Source: Margaritifera margaritifera
Lineage: Eukaryota; Mollusca; Bivalvia; Unionida; Margaritiferidae
NCBI GenBank assembly: GCA_029931535.1
Contig: JAQPZY010001548.1
Coordinates: forward strand, 2,048,001 to 2,112,000
Length of the DNA: 64,000 bases
Direction of reading: 5' to 3'
This document shows, piece after piece, positions 36,640-47,829 of this stretch (within the stretch, counting starts at the first letter, position 1; each line of letters opens with the position of its first letter). The translations under genes and the position numbers were made by a program. The notes below the pieces were generated by a model that was given only the letters and a program-made list of their open reading frames with translations, did no database searches and was not told where the DNA came from.

Positions 36640-37245
36640 CTATCAAGGGCCATAGTTACCGTTTCTAGCACTCTCAAATTTTCAAAAGGTCATGCTATTT
36701 GTGCGGACTTTCACTTAGCAGATCTGATCAGGTATTTTGAACTGCAAATACCAGTGTCTCGCTTTCTGATGCCTAGGTGGAATCTCATGTGTCTTGTGGT
36801 CCCTTAATAAACCCCCCTATGAACTTTTTAGTGTGACTTCTTTCAAGAACCTTACCCTCAAGACTGTGTTCCTGCTGTCCTTAGTGTCCAGGAGATTATG
36901 GAACATGCTTCATGCTCTATCCATAGAACAAGGCTGTTTGAGATTCATTGGGAATTATGAGTGGGTTGCTCTCCTTTCCCAACCAGATCCCCAGTCTCAG
37001 TTTTACCTGTGCTGGGGATGATTAGGATAGACTTTTATGTCCAGCTAGAGCTTACCAGTACCTTACTAAGAGGGATCTTTCTTTCATGAAAATTAAAGTT
37101 CATGAGGTTTGAGCCATTGCTACCTCTTGAGCCTCATTACCTCATTTGTCTCTGGAGGATGTGATGAAAGCTGCGTTTTGGCAATCTCACACTACCTTCT
37201 CTTCCTTTTACCTTCGCGCCTTGGCTCACCAAAGCAAAGGCATAT
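36640..37245 (+). pseudogene. DIRS tyrosine recombinase, broken
   Basis: Pieces in different frames read 'RFLMPRWNLMCLV', 'NKPPYELFSVTSFKNLTLKT' and 'VFLLSLVSRR', the entry to the phage-integrase-like catalytic domain. Then follow 'KVHEV*AIATS*ASLPHLS', 'LEDVMKAAFWQSHTTFSSFY' and 'LRAL'. The HxxR motif has lost its Arg to TGA (37110-37112), and a Trp codon is TGA at 37128-37130. The nucleophilic Tyr codon (37209-37211) is still present. The domain would have performed integration of the circular DNA intermediate. It is clearly dead. Confidence 0.85.
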
Positions 37246-37403
37246 TTTTCTTTGGGTCCACTAGTTGTAGCTCAAAAAAGTGGCCCATGTGGATACCATC
37301 CGGCAGTAGTCAACACCTCTACAGTGTGGGTGAGTATTCGCTGTTATTTTTCTTTACCAGTTGTGAGATTATCAGCCTCGCACCAAACTGGTACATTCAG
37401 CTG

Positions 37404-37500
37404 AGCAATAGCAACAGAGTAAGCTATTATTGATATTAAAATGTAGTTTTTTGGGGGGTAAAACTAGTTTTAATTATGTAATACTTACCTGTTGCTATTG
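37404..37500 (+). repeat. DIRS internal complementary region
   Basis: The first half ('agcaacagagtaagctatta', 'ttgatattaaaa') is the reverse complement of the outermost left end. The second half ('tgtagttttttggggggtaa', 'aactagttttaattatgtaa') is the reverse complement of the outermost right end (37702-37770). In DIRS1 such a region joins the complements of both termini and is thought to template completion of a circular intermediate. The junction places the element ends at about 31426 and 37770. Confidence 0.88.
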
Positions 37501-37559
37501 CCAGATTCCCTCCTCCCTCCCCACACTGATGTCCCATTAGTAAGGCTATGCCCTGAAAA

Positions 37560-37770
37560 GAATGAAGTATGAATTGTGGGAGTCATGTGCTCAGACTGTG
37601 GGGTTTACACAGAGAGTCCTATTCACTAGAACTTTCTAATCAACCCAATGGGAGGATGAATTCTCATCATACGGTCGGGTATTTCCCATCACAGAAATAG
37701 ATTAGCTACGCAATAGCAACAGGTAAGTATTACATAATTAAAATTAGTTTTACCCCCCAAAAAACTACAT
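37560..37770 (+). repeat. DIRS right inverted terminal repeat
   Basis: From 'gaattgtgggagtcatgtgc' to about 37725 it is the complement of the left repeat. The last 65 bp ('ggtaagtattacataattaa' to 'aaaaaactaca') pair with the internal complementary region instead. The element ends less than 200 bp before exon D. Confidence 0.88.
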
Positions 37771-37966
37771 ATTTTTATTTGGAAATGCAGGGCATATACA
37801 AGAAATTATATATACAAATTATACATCCACAAAAGTATCGTCATATGGTTCTATATACAGAAAAATAGATGGAAAATATCTTTCATTACTGCATTACTTC
37901 TTCACATGCCTGTGTAATAGCCATTGTGATAGCATCTGTGAATTGATAATGATTGAATGATTTCAG

Positions 37967-38150
37967 GGCTCCTAGTTTCTTGCTGAAGCAGTTGATGAGG
38001 GCCAACCCCGATAAAAATTTCCTGTATTTGCACCAGAAACTTTTGAGACCAACTACCAACAGAACTTTTCCCAGCAAACCTGCAGCTAATTTACTTCCAC
38101 TCCGACCCAAGTCATGTGTTCCCAGGATCAGACAGGATTTGCTGATTGAA
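37967..38150 (+). CDS. RGS22: RGS22 exon D
   Basis: Residues 580-641. Acceptor 'tgaatgatttcag', donor 'gtgagt', phase 2 in (completing Trp) and 0 out. It encodes 'APSFLLKQLMR', then a basic stretch, then 'NLLPLRPKSCVPRI', which is near-identical to 'LLPLRPKSCIPQI' of vertebrate RGS22 and is one of the most diagnostic blocks. A minus-strand frame covering it is a shadow. Confidence 0.95.
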
Positions 38151-38822
38151 GTGAGTACTGAATAGTCTGTCATTTTCTACACACTTTTTATTCTTATTTT
38201 TTGCCTTAAAAAAAAAGTCCTTAAAAATTTCAATTATAATTTCAGCTGATTCATAATTATGTGCAGAAATTCATGGTATCTTAATAAGAATATAAAGTTC
38301 TCTGCTTGACAACTTAAAGGACAAAAAAATAATTAGGATTTGTATGGCATACTGGTGTACACAAATTAATAGACAATGAAGTATTTAATAATTAATCTAC
38401 TTGTGTGGGGATGTTCAATTTATAGTCACTTATGTTCTGATCATATCGAAATTATTTGCATTTTTGCACTAGGTATGCTTTCTATAGCATTTCATATTTT
38501 TAGAAATGGTATATGTGAAAAAATAGCTCAACATCACAGATGGTTACTACCAGTAAATCTTTTTCATAACAAGTACATGTAGTAACATGTACATGTATTA
38601 AAAAAACATGATCAATTTTTTAAGGAAATTTTTAAAAATATTTAGATACGTCAGATGTTCATATGATGTCCTCTAGATTAATTGAAATCATTGTCTTGGT
38701 CATGCAGTAAACCATTTTTGCCTTGGCAGTCCCAGCCTTTATTGATTAGAGCTGGCACATGAAAAAGTTACTGACTGCTGGTTTTCTGAAGATATTTGGT
38801 TTCCTCCACCTCATGTTGACAT
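38151..38822 (+). other. Intron 4, first part: nothing recognised
   Basis: AT-rich sequence without a supported feature. Confidence 0.5.
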
Positions 38823-39034
38823 ACCACATATACTTGCATATAAATTGAGTCCAACTGCAAACAACACAGACCCCGATCTGCCATCACATGATGCACCAGC
38901 AGATCAGGATCCATGTTGCTTGTTCTACTGATTACTCCTAACAAACTTCCTAGACCCAGATCTGTCTGTGCATTATGCGATGGTAGATCTGGGTCTGTGC
39001 AGTTGGACTTGACTTATAAGTGAGTATAGACAGT
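38823..39034. mobile_element. TA-flanked double-hairpin MITE, copy 2
   Basis: Ends 'ccacatatacttgcatataa' and 'ttataagtgagtatagacag' with TA on both sides. Compared with copy 1 the two hairpins are in the opposite order: the 'gatctgcc...agatcagga' hairpin comes first and the 'agacccagatctg...agatctgggtct' hairpin second, so the inner part is inverted relative to the ends or recombined. Confidence 0.85.
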
Positions 39035-39149
39035 AAGTTGTTAGAATTTTTTTGTACAATTGTCTTCCATTTCTTACATGTACATACCCATTTAATCTCA
39101 CATGGTTGACTTGGCATTTGATATTCCATCCTTAATTCCATTTCACAAA

Positions 39150-39545
39150 CCCCAGGGTTTGTACAAAGTCTGGAAAGTCTGGAAAAAGTATGAGAAAAAA
39201 AGAGTGCTTTTTCCAGACCTGGTAAAAGTATGGAAAATAAAGATTTTGCCCTAAAGGTCTGGAAAAAGTATGGAATTTTGGGTTGCTGTGTTTTATTTTG
39301 CTGAAGACACTCATTGCCTGGGGTGCCATTTGGTCTAGTGATGGCCCTGCTGGTTCAGTGTGGTTGGCGTGACATGTGATCTATCACCCACTTGCAATTG
39401 GTGGATACTGTTTTATATTATGCTGATACCACATGCTCATTTATAGTGATACAGACTTCGAATACATGTGCCAGAGGGGTCTGGAAAATACTGCAATCCA
39501 GTCTGGAAAAAGTCTGGAAAAGGTCTGGAATTTGTTTTACCAACA
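39150..39545. repeat. Region with dispersed 'gtctggaaaaagtatggaa' words
   Basis: The word 'tctggaaaaagt' and variants recur at about 39176, 39255 and 39500. This is a common low-complexity motif in repeats but the element type is unknown. Confidence 0.4.
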
Positions 39546-39663
39546 CCTGTATGAACCCTGAAACCCAGACTGGAACTATTTAGATTTTGTCACTAACATC
39601 AGCATATTGATATTTTTAAATGAGACTTTTATAAATCTTAATTTGTTTGAATAACAATCACAC

Positions 39664-39868
39664 TCAGTAGCTAAAATATTCAAAATGTGAAAACGTGAGG
39701 AGTATCTAATAAATACAAAACGAATTTGTGTTTTGTTCCAAGTCAGAAGAAAGAAGTTGTTTGATATCATATATGAATATGTCTCAGTCTCATGGCCTTA
39801 ACGTATACCTATGCCATATAAAATTCATTATTTCTGCTGCCTTGGAACAAAACATGTATTTAGTATAA
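39664..39868. mobile_element. Palindromic element B, copy 1
   Basis: The arms 'aaatacaaaacga...gtgttttgttccaag' and 'ccttggaacaaaacatgtat' form an imperfect palindrome with a 'gatatcatatatgaatatg...catatgccatataaa' type inner segment. Homologous to 49943-50157, including about 35 bp of left flank ('gctaaaatatt', 'aaaacgtgagg'), so the unit begins outside the obvious palindrome. Confidence 0.7.
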
Positions 39869-40736
39869 CACATATCCAACTGGGAACAGTGTAGAACCAA
39901 GTCTGAAAATCATAAAACTCTAAGCTTGAGCTGGTCTATACATTTTTTTTGTTGCTGATGGAACTTGACTATTATGGCGCTTCCACCATATTGGACTTTC
40001 TAGGAATTCCTTATTAATTTATTCCAGCAAGATTTACTCCCCATGGGTACTCTTCTTATAAGAGAGGAATAACTTTCTTATTTAAAAGCAGATCACTGTC
40101 AAAACTTTTGTTTTATTGTTGCGAAAGGATCTTTTTTTATTTTATTGAAGTTTGAAAATAGTGATTTAATTTATTTCCTTAAAAATTAATTTAATGTAAA
40201 CCACTGTTGCTATGTTGTTGTCTGTTATTTGGCTTTTCCCTGTCAATTTAAAACTCAGTATGTATATCATATGGGTAAACATTATGATGTCACAAATGAA
40301 CATGTTTTTACATGCATCCAATCAGAGCAATGGTTACCTAGATACATAACAGACATACAGTGTCAGCACATTTGTCTGTATACAGACTAAACTTGAGTTT
40401 GAGATTGAGTTTTTGCTCTCAGCCAATCAAAAGTGGTATTAAGAAGTCCTTTGTGATTGCATGCTGACAAAATCTCAAGCACAAAATTAACTCAAACTGA
40501 GAAGTTGTATGATTCCCAGACTAGATCTACCATCAATTATTGTAGACTAGATTAGGCTCTATGCTGTTTGTTTGAAATTATAAGTAAAAAGACCAGCATA
40601 TACACTGATCTGATGCTGCATTATGCCACAGAAGATCTAGTTCTACCCTGTCCACAAATGGGTGTGCATTATACACAAAACATAATGGTAAAAAGAAATA
40701 AAATTAAAACTTAAAATCAATCCTTGTTTTATTCAG
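39869..40736 (+). other. Intron 4, last part: nothing recognised
   Basis: No supported feature. Contains a 'actttgagtttgagattgag' / 'ctcaaactgag' imperfect inverted pair around 40391-40502. Confidence 0.45.
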
Positions 40737-40945
40737 GTTTTGCCTCAAGTTCATCTTGAGAGCACCTGCCATATCCCAGATACATCACCCCCAGTTGGGA
40801 TGAAGCGTAGCTATCTCCAGCCCACACTGCAGTTTTTGGTGAACTGGCAGAAGAGTCATGAGATACAGAGGAAGGTCCTCCTGTCACCACAGTTACCATC
40901 AGACAAGTCAGCAAAACCACAAACTAGAGCCACTCTGTCTGCCAA
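40737..40945 (+). CDS. RGS22: RGS22 exon E
   Basis: Residues 642-711. Acceptor 'ttattcag', donor 'gtaaga', phase 0 in and 2 out. It encodes 'VLPQVHLESTCHIPD', 'MKRSYLQPTLQFLVNWQKSH' and a Ser/Lys-rich tail. This is the linker after the LLPLRPKSC block. Similarity to vertebrate RGS22 is weak here, but both junction phases and the open frame support it. Confidence 0.85.
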
Positions 40946-41635
40946 GTAAGAATAGTCAAACATGATATAACAGTAACCTTCATCTAGCAGCCACCTGTAT
41001 ATAAAAAGTCAACCATAATAAGTCTTTTTAACATATCTTTGTACCTGTAGAAAAAAGTCACAGCTTAAAAGGCCATTATTTAAACTTTTCATGGATCTTT
41101 AAAGTTTTCAATAAATTCAAAGGAATGTCTACAATTTGTTAAAAATTACTCACTTGTATGTATGTTTTAGACAGTTTGTTTTTATTTTTAATGGCATTTT
41201 TGTTTAACTGGAGTTTAAAAGTTTGATGTAAAATGGAGCTATTTTAAGTCAATATATAAAGAACCATTCCATTTGTTTAGATGTTATTTTCTTGCTAATT
41301 ATTGCACATCATTTATTGTTATGTTCAGCCATTTGTTTATGGTGTTGGTGACTTAATATACAAAACAGCCTGTAAGTTAACAATTTTAAAACAAAATGCA
41401 TCTACGAGTCAACTTTTCAGCAAGAAAATCAAGTATTCATGTATGAATTTGACTGCAAAATATTTAGCTCCAAAAATATTATTCCATCCTCACCTGGGCA
41501 GATGTCAAAATTCACCATGACATAATGAGGTGGGTTATATAGAAATTACAATGTGTGCAGACTTCAATCAGTGGTGGTGAGAGTCAGCTTGTAAGCAAAT
41601 AAATTTATGGTATAGAGTACTCTTTCCTTTTTTAG
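40946..41635 (+). other. Intron 5: nothing recognised
   Basis: A 690 bp AT-rich intron, the shortest complete intron of the set, with no repeat that I can identify. Confidence 0.6.
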
Positions 41636-41975
41636 GTCCTCCTCACTCAGTTTGACTAGGGTGATGTCAGCTAGGCCAAGGTCCAAATCTGCTCGACCCT
41701 CCTCAGCACAGTCTTCTGCCACCAGCATATCTGTTGAATCTGCCACAGGACGAGTACGGATCAAGACACCACATCTAAAAAAAGACAAATTCAAATCCTC
41801 CTCCCGTCCATCTTCTGCAGTATCTAGTGTCAGCTCTGCTGAAACAGAGTCACAAACCTCAGAAACATCTGTGTTCCTTGGAGGTCGTCGTATGGAGACA
41901 CTGCTTCAGGCTCTTCACCATGAGCAACAGTCAGGAGGTTTCTTCAGGAAATATGTAGAAAAGAGTGAAAATGAG
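41636..41975 (+). CDS. RGS22: RGS22 exon F
   Basis: Residues 711-824. Acceptor 'ccttttttag', donor 'gtagtt' (a weak donor), phase 2 in and 0 out. The first part is Ser/Arg/Pro-rich with 'MSARPRSKSARPSSAQS' and 'SSRPSSAVSSVSS', predicted disordered. The last part, 'GGRRMETLLQALHHEQQSGG' followed by FFRKYVEKS, opens the second RGS fold and matches 'MENLLQSLYVENRAGFFFTKF' of vertebrate RGS22 in pattern. The open frame runs on into the intron but the conserved continuation is in the next exon. Confidence 0.92.
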
Positions 41976-43435
41976 GTAGTTTTTTTGTTTCTGTTTCCAA
42001 TTGGTGATGGGGTTGTCGTTATACATTAGCAGCACCTTTATAAGGGCCCAGCTCGACCAAATTGGCGGAACCCTGTTGTAATCATCTTGTCCATCCGTCC
42101 TTGCAGCTGTCTGGTTTATGCAAGATAACTTTGCTGGAAATTGTTGGATTTAACCAAATTTATTATGCAGCATTATATTGATGAGGCCTCAAAAGAATTT
42201 TATCTCCAGCATTCTATATCATTTACAGGAGTTATGTCCCCTTATTGCCCATCGTCCTGACTTTAGTTTCTTCAGCATAACTTTACCAAGGTTGGTTCGA
42301 TTTAGTCCAAGTTTGGCATGCAGTTTTACATTGATGACACTTTGAATGAGTGCCATTTCTTGCTTTCCATGATATCATTTACTGGAGTTATTCCCCCTGA
42401 TTGTTCATCCTCCTACTTGGTCTCTGCAGCATTACTTTACCAAGGATTGTTGGATTTCAACCAAATTTATTATGCAGCTCTATATTGATTGATGAGACCT
42501 TTGATGAGTATGATTTCCAGTGTTCCACAGCATCATTTCGAGGAGTTATGGACACTGATTTTTCATCCTCCTAATTCTGGTTTCTGCAGCATAACCTTAC
42601 AAAGAATTTTGGAATTTCAACCAGATTTACTATGCACCTTGATATTCATAAGACCTTGAAGTAGTTAATTTGTATCAATCTGTGACATTATATACAGGAG
42701 TTCTGACCACCTGATTTTCTGTCCTCATGACTTTGGTTTCACAGCCTGATTTTACCAAGAACAGTTGGAAGTAAAGCAAATTTGGCATGCAACTTTATAT
42801 TGGTGGGACCTTCAATGAATATAATTTCCAGTGTTCCACATTATCATTTAGAAGAGTTATGGTCCCTGATTGCCTGTCCCACTGACTTGGGTTTCTGTAG
42901 CATTATTTTACCAAAGATTGTTAGATTTCAAACAAATCTGGCATGTAACTTTATATTGATGAAACTATGAATGACTTGGATTTCCAGCATTCCACATCAT
43001 CATTCAGAGGAGTTATGGTCCCAGAATGCCATTTACCAACACTAATTCCTCTGTTTAAGGCCCTGCCAAACAAATTGTTGTTAACAGGACCTTTTGCAAT
43101 GCACCCATTGCTAATAGCTCCAGTTTTTCAAGCAGCTTATATTTTCGATAGAAAGGGATTACATTTAGATTGGAAAATTAAGTTTACCATGTGTTAATTA
43201 TAATGAACCAAACATATTGTGAAAAATTCTTTCCAAAAATTGGTTATTTTTCCCAAGTAAACAGGAAGAAGACATTGGAATATATTTAGAAGTAAAGTTA
43301 CAAATGTTTGAGTTTCACACCTGTTTTCATTCTGTATAATACTCTTGTGTTATTTGTTTTACACTGCAGTACTCTCAAGACTCCATTAGAATTATTAAGA
43401 AAGAGTCATAATCTTTGTCCATTTTTTCTTTTCAG
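41976..43435. repeat. Intron 6 with about 150 bp diverged repeat, about 7 copies
   Basis: Between about 42060 and 43060 degenerate units share 'gttggatttcaaccaaattt', 'tatgcagc..tatattgatg', 'tttccagcattccac', 'ggagttatgtcccc' and 'ttggtttctgcagcataa'. The rest of the intron is unremarkable. Confidence 0.8.
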
Positions 43436-43537
43436 CAATGGGTAAATTGCTTGAACTTCTGGCATGATGTTCAGGAATATCACTGTCTCTTTTATGCACA
43501 GTCCTTGGATGCCTATGTTGTAGAGAAAAAGGCCAAG
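43436..43537 (+). CDS. RGS22: RGS22 exon G
   Basis: Residues 825-858. Acceptor 'cttttcag', donor 'gtgagg', phase 0/0. Encodes 'QWVNCLNFWHDVQEYHCLFY', then AQSLDAYVVEKKAK, helices 4 and 5 of the second RGS fold; 'NSVYFWFDLQAYHQLFYQ' is the vertebrate equivalent. Confidence 0.95.
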
Positions 43538-43937
43538 GTGAGGTTTACATTAAAAATGTTCAGTCTAAAACATCAGTCTCATAATTACTTTTTGTATTGA
43601 GGTTTACCAATCCAGTTATCTATCTCATAGGTTTTACCAAATTTTACATGTGCAATTTTGCAAAGATCTAAAGTAAAATACTCAAACCCTTACCTGTGAT
43701 TACCTTGCTCTTCATATGTTTGTTCTTATTTTGTGCCCAACATACCTTGATGCATATGTAGTTTATACACCTGGATGATGGCAGCAACTAAATAAACTCA
43801 CAATAGGTGTAAATTTAATCATAAGGTGTCACCAAAGTCTGATTTCAAAATGAAAGAATAAAAAGCTGAACAGCTATTTACCAAAGTTGTTTTGTATTGG
43901 TATTATAATTTCTATGTACCCTTTGTTTGTTTTTTCA
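43538..43937 (+). other. Intron 7, first part: nothing recognised
   Basis: No supported feature before the repeat block that follows. Confidence 0.5.
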
Positions 43938-45345
43938 GCTCCACTGGTCATAGATCAGGAGAGCTTCTGGGATGGCCTGTTGTCTGTTGTCCATCATTTG
44001 CCATCCATCATCTATATAAATCTTCCGATGTCAGTTAACACGAGTTTGTAATCACTACTCTTGCCAAACTACATGGAGGATTGCCATGAAACTGTACAGA
44101 CACAGTCTAGTTGGTCCTAAATGAAAATTGTGCTATTCGAATATCCAATAATGCCATCACAGCATCCGTCTTAAAAAATCTTATTATCGCTACTCCTCCT
44201 GAATGGATGGTCATATCAACATCAGGTTTTCACTGAAAGACTTCGTATGATGTTTAGTTTGTCCTAATTAAAAATGTTGCTGATTTGATGTTCAGTATGG
44301 ACGCCATGGCAGCCATCTTGAAAATCATGTTATTGCCTCTCCTCATGAACTGAAAGTCATATCAACATGGGGATTACACCAGAAAACTTATTATGATGTC
44401 CAGTTGCTCGTAAATGAAAACGGTTCCACTCGGACATCCAGTATGGCTGCCATAGTCGCCATCATAAAAATCTTGTTATATCTACTCCTTCTGAATGAAT
44501 GGTCATATCAACATGGGGTTTTCACTAAAGGACTTTTTACATGATGTCTAGTTGATCCTCAATGAAAATGGTGCTGATCTGACATCCAATATGGCCACCA
44601 TTGCACCATTGCGGCCATTTAAAAAAATTTTTTATCACTACTCCTCCTCAATGGAAAGTCATATTAGCATGAGCTTTTCACAGGAAGACTTATTATGATG
44701 TTTAGCTGATCCTAAATGAAACTGGTGCCACCCAGGCATCCAATGTGGCCACTACAGTGACTATCTTGAAAATCTTGTTATTGCTACTTCTCCTGAATGG
44801 AAAGTCATGTCAGCATGTGTTTAGTCTAGTTGGTTAAATAAAAGTTGTGCTGATCTGATATCCAATATTGCCGCTACAGTGGCCATCTTAAAAATCTTAT
44901 CACTACACCTCCTAGATGGGAAGTCATATCAACAGTTTTCACCAAAAGACTTCTAATGATGTCTAGTTGGTACTAAATGAAAATGGTGTCGATCTGACAT
45001 CCAGTATGAAAATCTTGTTATTGCTACTCCTCCTAAATGAAAAGTTATCTCGACATGGGGTTTTCACCAGAAGACTAATTATGATATCTAGTTGGTCCTG
45101 AATGAAAATGGTGCTGATCTGACCTCAAATATGGCTGCCACAATGAACATATTGAAAATCTTGTCACTAATTCTCCTGAATGGATGGTCATATCAACTTG
45201 GGGTGTTCACCAAAAGTCTTCTAATGGCATCTGGTTTGTCCTAACGAAATGGTGCTGATCTTACATTTGATATGGCTGCCACATTGACTAATTTGAAAAT
45301 CAGACAGTAAAGTATCAGTCCCTTTGAGGAACTCTTGTCTTTATT
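43938..45345. repeat. 150 bp diverged tandem/dispersed repeat (intron 7 copy)
   Basis: Opens 'agctccactggtcatagatc' and closes near 'agtccctttgaggaactctt'. About nine degenerate units share 'gaatggatggtcatatcaac', 'ggggttttcac', 'gaaaatggtgctgatctgac', 'atccaatatggc' and 'gccatcttgaaaatcttgtt'. Same family and same orientation as 15370-16590 in intron 1. Confidence 0.88.
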
Positions 45346-45438
45346 TTAAAAATGACTTCATTCAGTTTTCATGCAACACTAGAAACATGACTTTTTTGTT
45401 GATCTCATTATCTATTTCATTATCAATCTTTCTTTCAG

Positions 45439-45633
45439 GCTATATATTCTCAGTTCATTGTGACGGGCTGTATACATCCAGTTGGTTGCACAAGTGAAAT
45501 GGCAGAAAACATATTCTATCACATCAGTCCTCCATTTGAGGAATTATTTGATCAGGCAGAGGAATACACCATCACTGTGCTGTACTCCGCATGGGTAGAA
45601 ATGATAGAAAATGACAAGAAAACATATGGCAAG
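45439..45633 (+). CDS. RGS22: RGS22 exon H
   Basis: Residues 859-923. Acceptor 'ctttctttcag', donor 'gtaaaa', phase 0/0. Encodes 'AIYSQFIVTGCIHPVGCTSE', 'ISPPFEELFDQAEEYTITVL' and 'WVEMIENDKKTY', finishing the second RGS fold. The PPFEELFDxAEEY block is strongly conserved in RGS22. Confidence 0.96.
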
Positions 45634-47213
45634 GTAAAACCACCCATGCAAACACATTTTGCAAAATATATGACAAATAATAACATTTGTAATACACCAG
45701 ATCTTTGCAGATGCACAATGATATGATGCCATGAGCAATTTTATAAATGATGCTGACAATAACAGCTACACTGAAAATCTTATATTTAAGTTTTCGGATT
45801 CAAATTTGTTAACTTATACATGGTAAAGTTTGCAATAAGGGAGTTGTTGAATGTCATTGGCTCCAGCAAGATCCTAAATCCAACATTGAATACATTATTT
45901 TAATAGTAATAAACTCTATCATAACCAAATATAAAAATGGTGACAAGACTAAGCATTAGAGTGTACTGACATAGTGACCTACTATAGTCAGCAACTCAGC
46001 AGAAATGTGTAAAATAGAATGTTGACACTTTAATTTTGTTCCACTAACTTTACATCTGTATATAATCCAGTGTCTTGCATAGTTGACTACTTGGTAATTA
46101 TGCAACTGTGCAAACACAGACAGATCCATTGGTATTATTTACCAGTCAGGCCTACCAGATCAAAGCAGTTGAGAGTCACATGATCACATTGTAATCCCTG
46201 GCATCCTTTTTATTTCTGCTAGCTTGCTAATAATATTGAATATGATCGCACAGTAGATATCATATTAGACCTTTTTTCACAAGATCATTTAATTATCTTT
46301 TGAGTTCACTCTGGACAGTATTATTATAATTTTAATTCTTGGAAGATACTGTAAAGTTTAAAATGCCCAAGCATTAAGCTGAAGATGATCGAAAAAACAA
46401 CCAGCCTTCTGTAAAATACCCTTGGTCATTTTAAAGAAAATTGATCATCATATTTACGATTTACTTATGTGTGCAAGTCGAGTTTGAAGTTTTACCAATG
46501 AAAGAAGTAGTAGCATGAAAAGTTGTTTCATTGAACATAATTTTTTTTTTTTAAATCTGATTTTATGTGTGTATAAAGACATATCTAAGGGAATTTTTCC
46601 AAAAACAAAAAAGATAACTGAAAATTTTTATCATTGTCTGTTGTGGTGGATGGCTGGATGGCAGTTCAGATGTCCAGCAGAAGTTCAGAAAATGTTGGAA
46701 ACCCTGAAAAAAAAAAAATATATATATATCTTTTCTTGAAAAGGAACAAGAGTCAGTATAGTTTGTCACATTCCAAATATTGCAAACAATCAGATTAAAG
46801 AACTTTTTATAAAATGGCTTTCTTCCTTTTCTTATCATTAATTTTAATGAGTTTTTAATAGTTAATGCACATGTTGACAATCATAAGCTGTATTAATTAT
46901 GAGAACCTTGTTAGCTTTATCCTCTGTTCTTAATATAATTCATTGCAAAATTTCTGTTTGGTAGTTGTCAGAATTTTCCCTGGAGTTTATGTGCTACTAG
47001 AAAATTTCCACCTAAATATCTTCCATATTTTGAAACCTTTACAACCACTTTTACCTTATAGTTCCAAATTTGATATTTATCTTCTGTTTGTTGCATATCA
47101 GAATGTACATTTTTTCAATTTGATGTGTGTTGGTTGGTTGGTTTTGAATTTTAATGGCAATTTCAGCATGTTATTAGCTACATCATACTGAGAAAATGGG
47201 AGCTACCGTATAT
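45634..47213 (+). other. Intron 8, first part: nothing recognised
   Basis: AT-rich with a T-run at 46542-46552 and an A-run/TA run at 46708-46729. No exon is supported. Confidence 0.5.
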
Positions 47214-47375
47214 TCTCGCATATAATCCAGGTCCAAATGCAAACAACATAAACCCTGATCTGCCATTAGTCCTTACAAACTGCATAGACCCAGATCTACC
47301 AGTGCATAATGTGATGGCAGAGCTGGGCCTATGCAGTTTGCAGTTGGTATCGGCTTATACGCGAGTATATATGGT
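47214..47375. mobile_element. TA-flanked double-hairpin MITE, copy 3 (internally deleted)
   Basis: Ends 'ccgtatattctcgcatataa' and 'ttatacgcgagtatatatgg', both bordered by TA. Only one arm of the 'acataaaccctgatctgcc' hairpin remains, followed by the complete 'agacccagatctacc' hairpin, so about 55 bp in the middle has been lost. Next to it, 47429-47450 is a G-rich run. Confidence 0.85.
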
Positions 47376-47657
47376 AAGTGCCTGTCACAAGTACAGACCA
47401 AGGCAGCTTTGGGCTTGCCTAAGTGGGTATCGGGGGGGAGGGGGGGGGGGCAACCCATGGATTATGAGTCTGAGGCACTACCAACTGAGCTTCCACAGCT
47501 CCTATCATGTGTAATAGAATGTCATGAAAATGTATTTGGGATTTTATTAGTATGTTTATCATCCTTTGATTGATATAAATTGTGAAGACTGAAGAATTTG
47601 ATAGGCATGACACATATAAAAAAAATGTTAATTGTTATAAACTTTTTCTTTTGATAG

Positions 47658-47741
47658 GTTGAGCTAATAGAAGTGAATCGTCGCCTTGAGACAAAGTCAA
47701 AATATGTACACCATCTTCAACGTAAAGGTCTAATCAAGGAG
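47658..47741 (+). CDS. RGS22: RGS22 exon I
   Basis: Residues 924-951. Acceptor 'cttttgatag', donor 'gtaaaa', phase 0/0. At 84 bp it is the shortest confident exon. Encodes 'VELIEVNRRLETKSKYVHHL' and QRKGLIKE, matching 'VELVEETRQLDSTYFRKLQA' in vertebrate RGS22, the linker between RGS folds 2 and 3. Confidence 0.92.
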
Positions 47742-47829
47742 GTAAAAGAGACAGAGACCAGTTTCTATATGCCGTTCATTAGGCAGAGTGTATTATGTTA
47801 TAATGCTGTCCATCTACCCAGCCATCTGT

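Larger units (their letters stand above)
31426..37770 (+). mobile_element. DIRS-type tyrosine-recombinase retrotransposon, inactivated
   Basis: About 6.3 kb inside intron 3, same orientation as the gene. Parts in order: left inverted terminal repeat (31426-31612), a noncoding leader with short GC-rich repeats, gag-like frame (33599-34360), reverse transcriptase (about 34750-35560), RNase H (about 35560-36285), tyrosine recombinase (about 36650-37240), internal complementary region (37404-37500) and right inverted terminal repeat (to 37770). This is the architecture of DIRS1-like elements, which use a tyrosine recombinase instead of an integrase and leave no target duplication. Frameshifts, stops and lost catalytic residues show it is dead. 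Base composition is visibly more GC-rich than the flanks. No methyltransferase domain was recognised. Confidence 0.9.

Noticed and set aside
36613..37433. A host integrase-like gene inside intron 3
   Set aside because: It is the tyrosine recombinase of the DIRS element, with stops and frameshifts, lying between its RNase H and its right inverted repeat.
38823..39034. Palindromes as transcription terminators or operators
   Set aside because: They recur as part of a TA-flanked MITE in six places, so they are element structure and not gene-specific signals.
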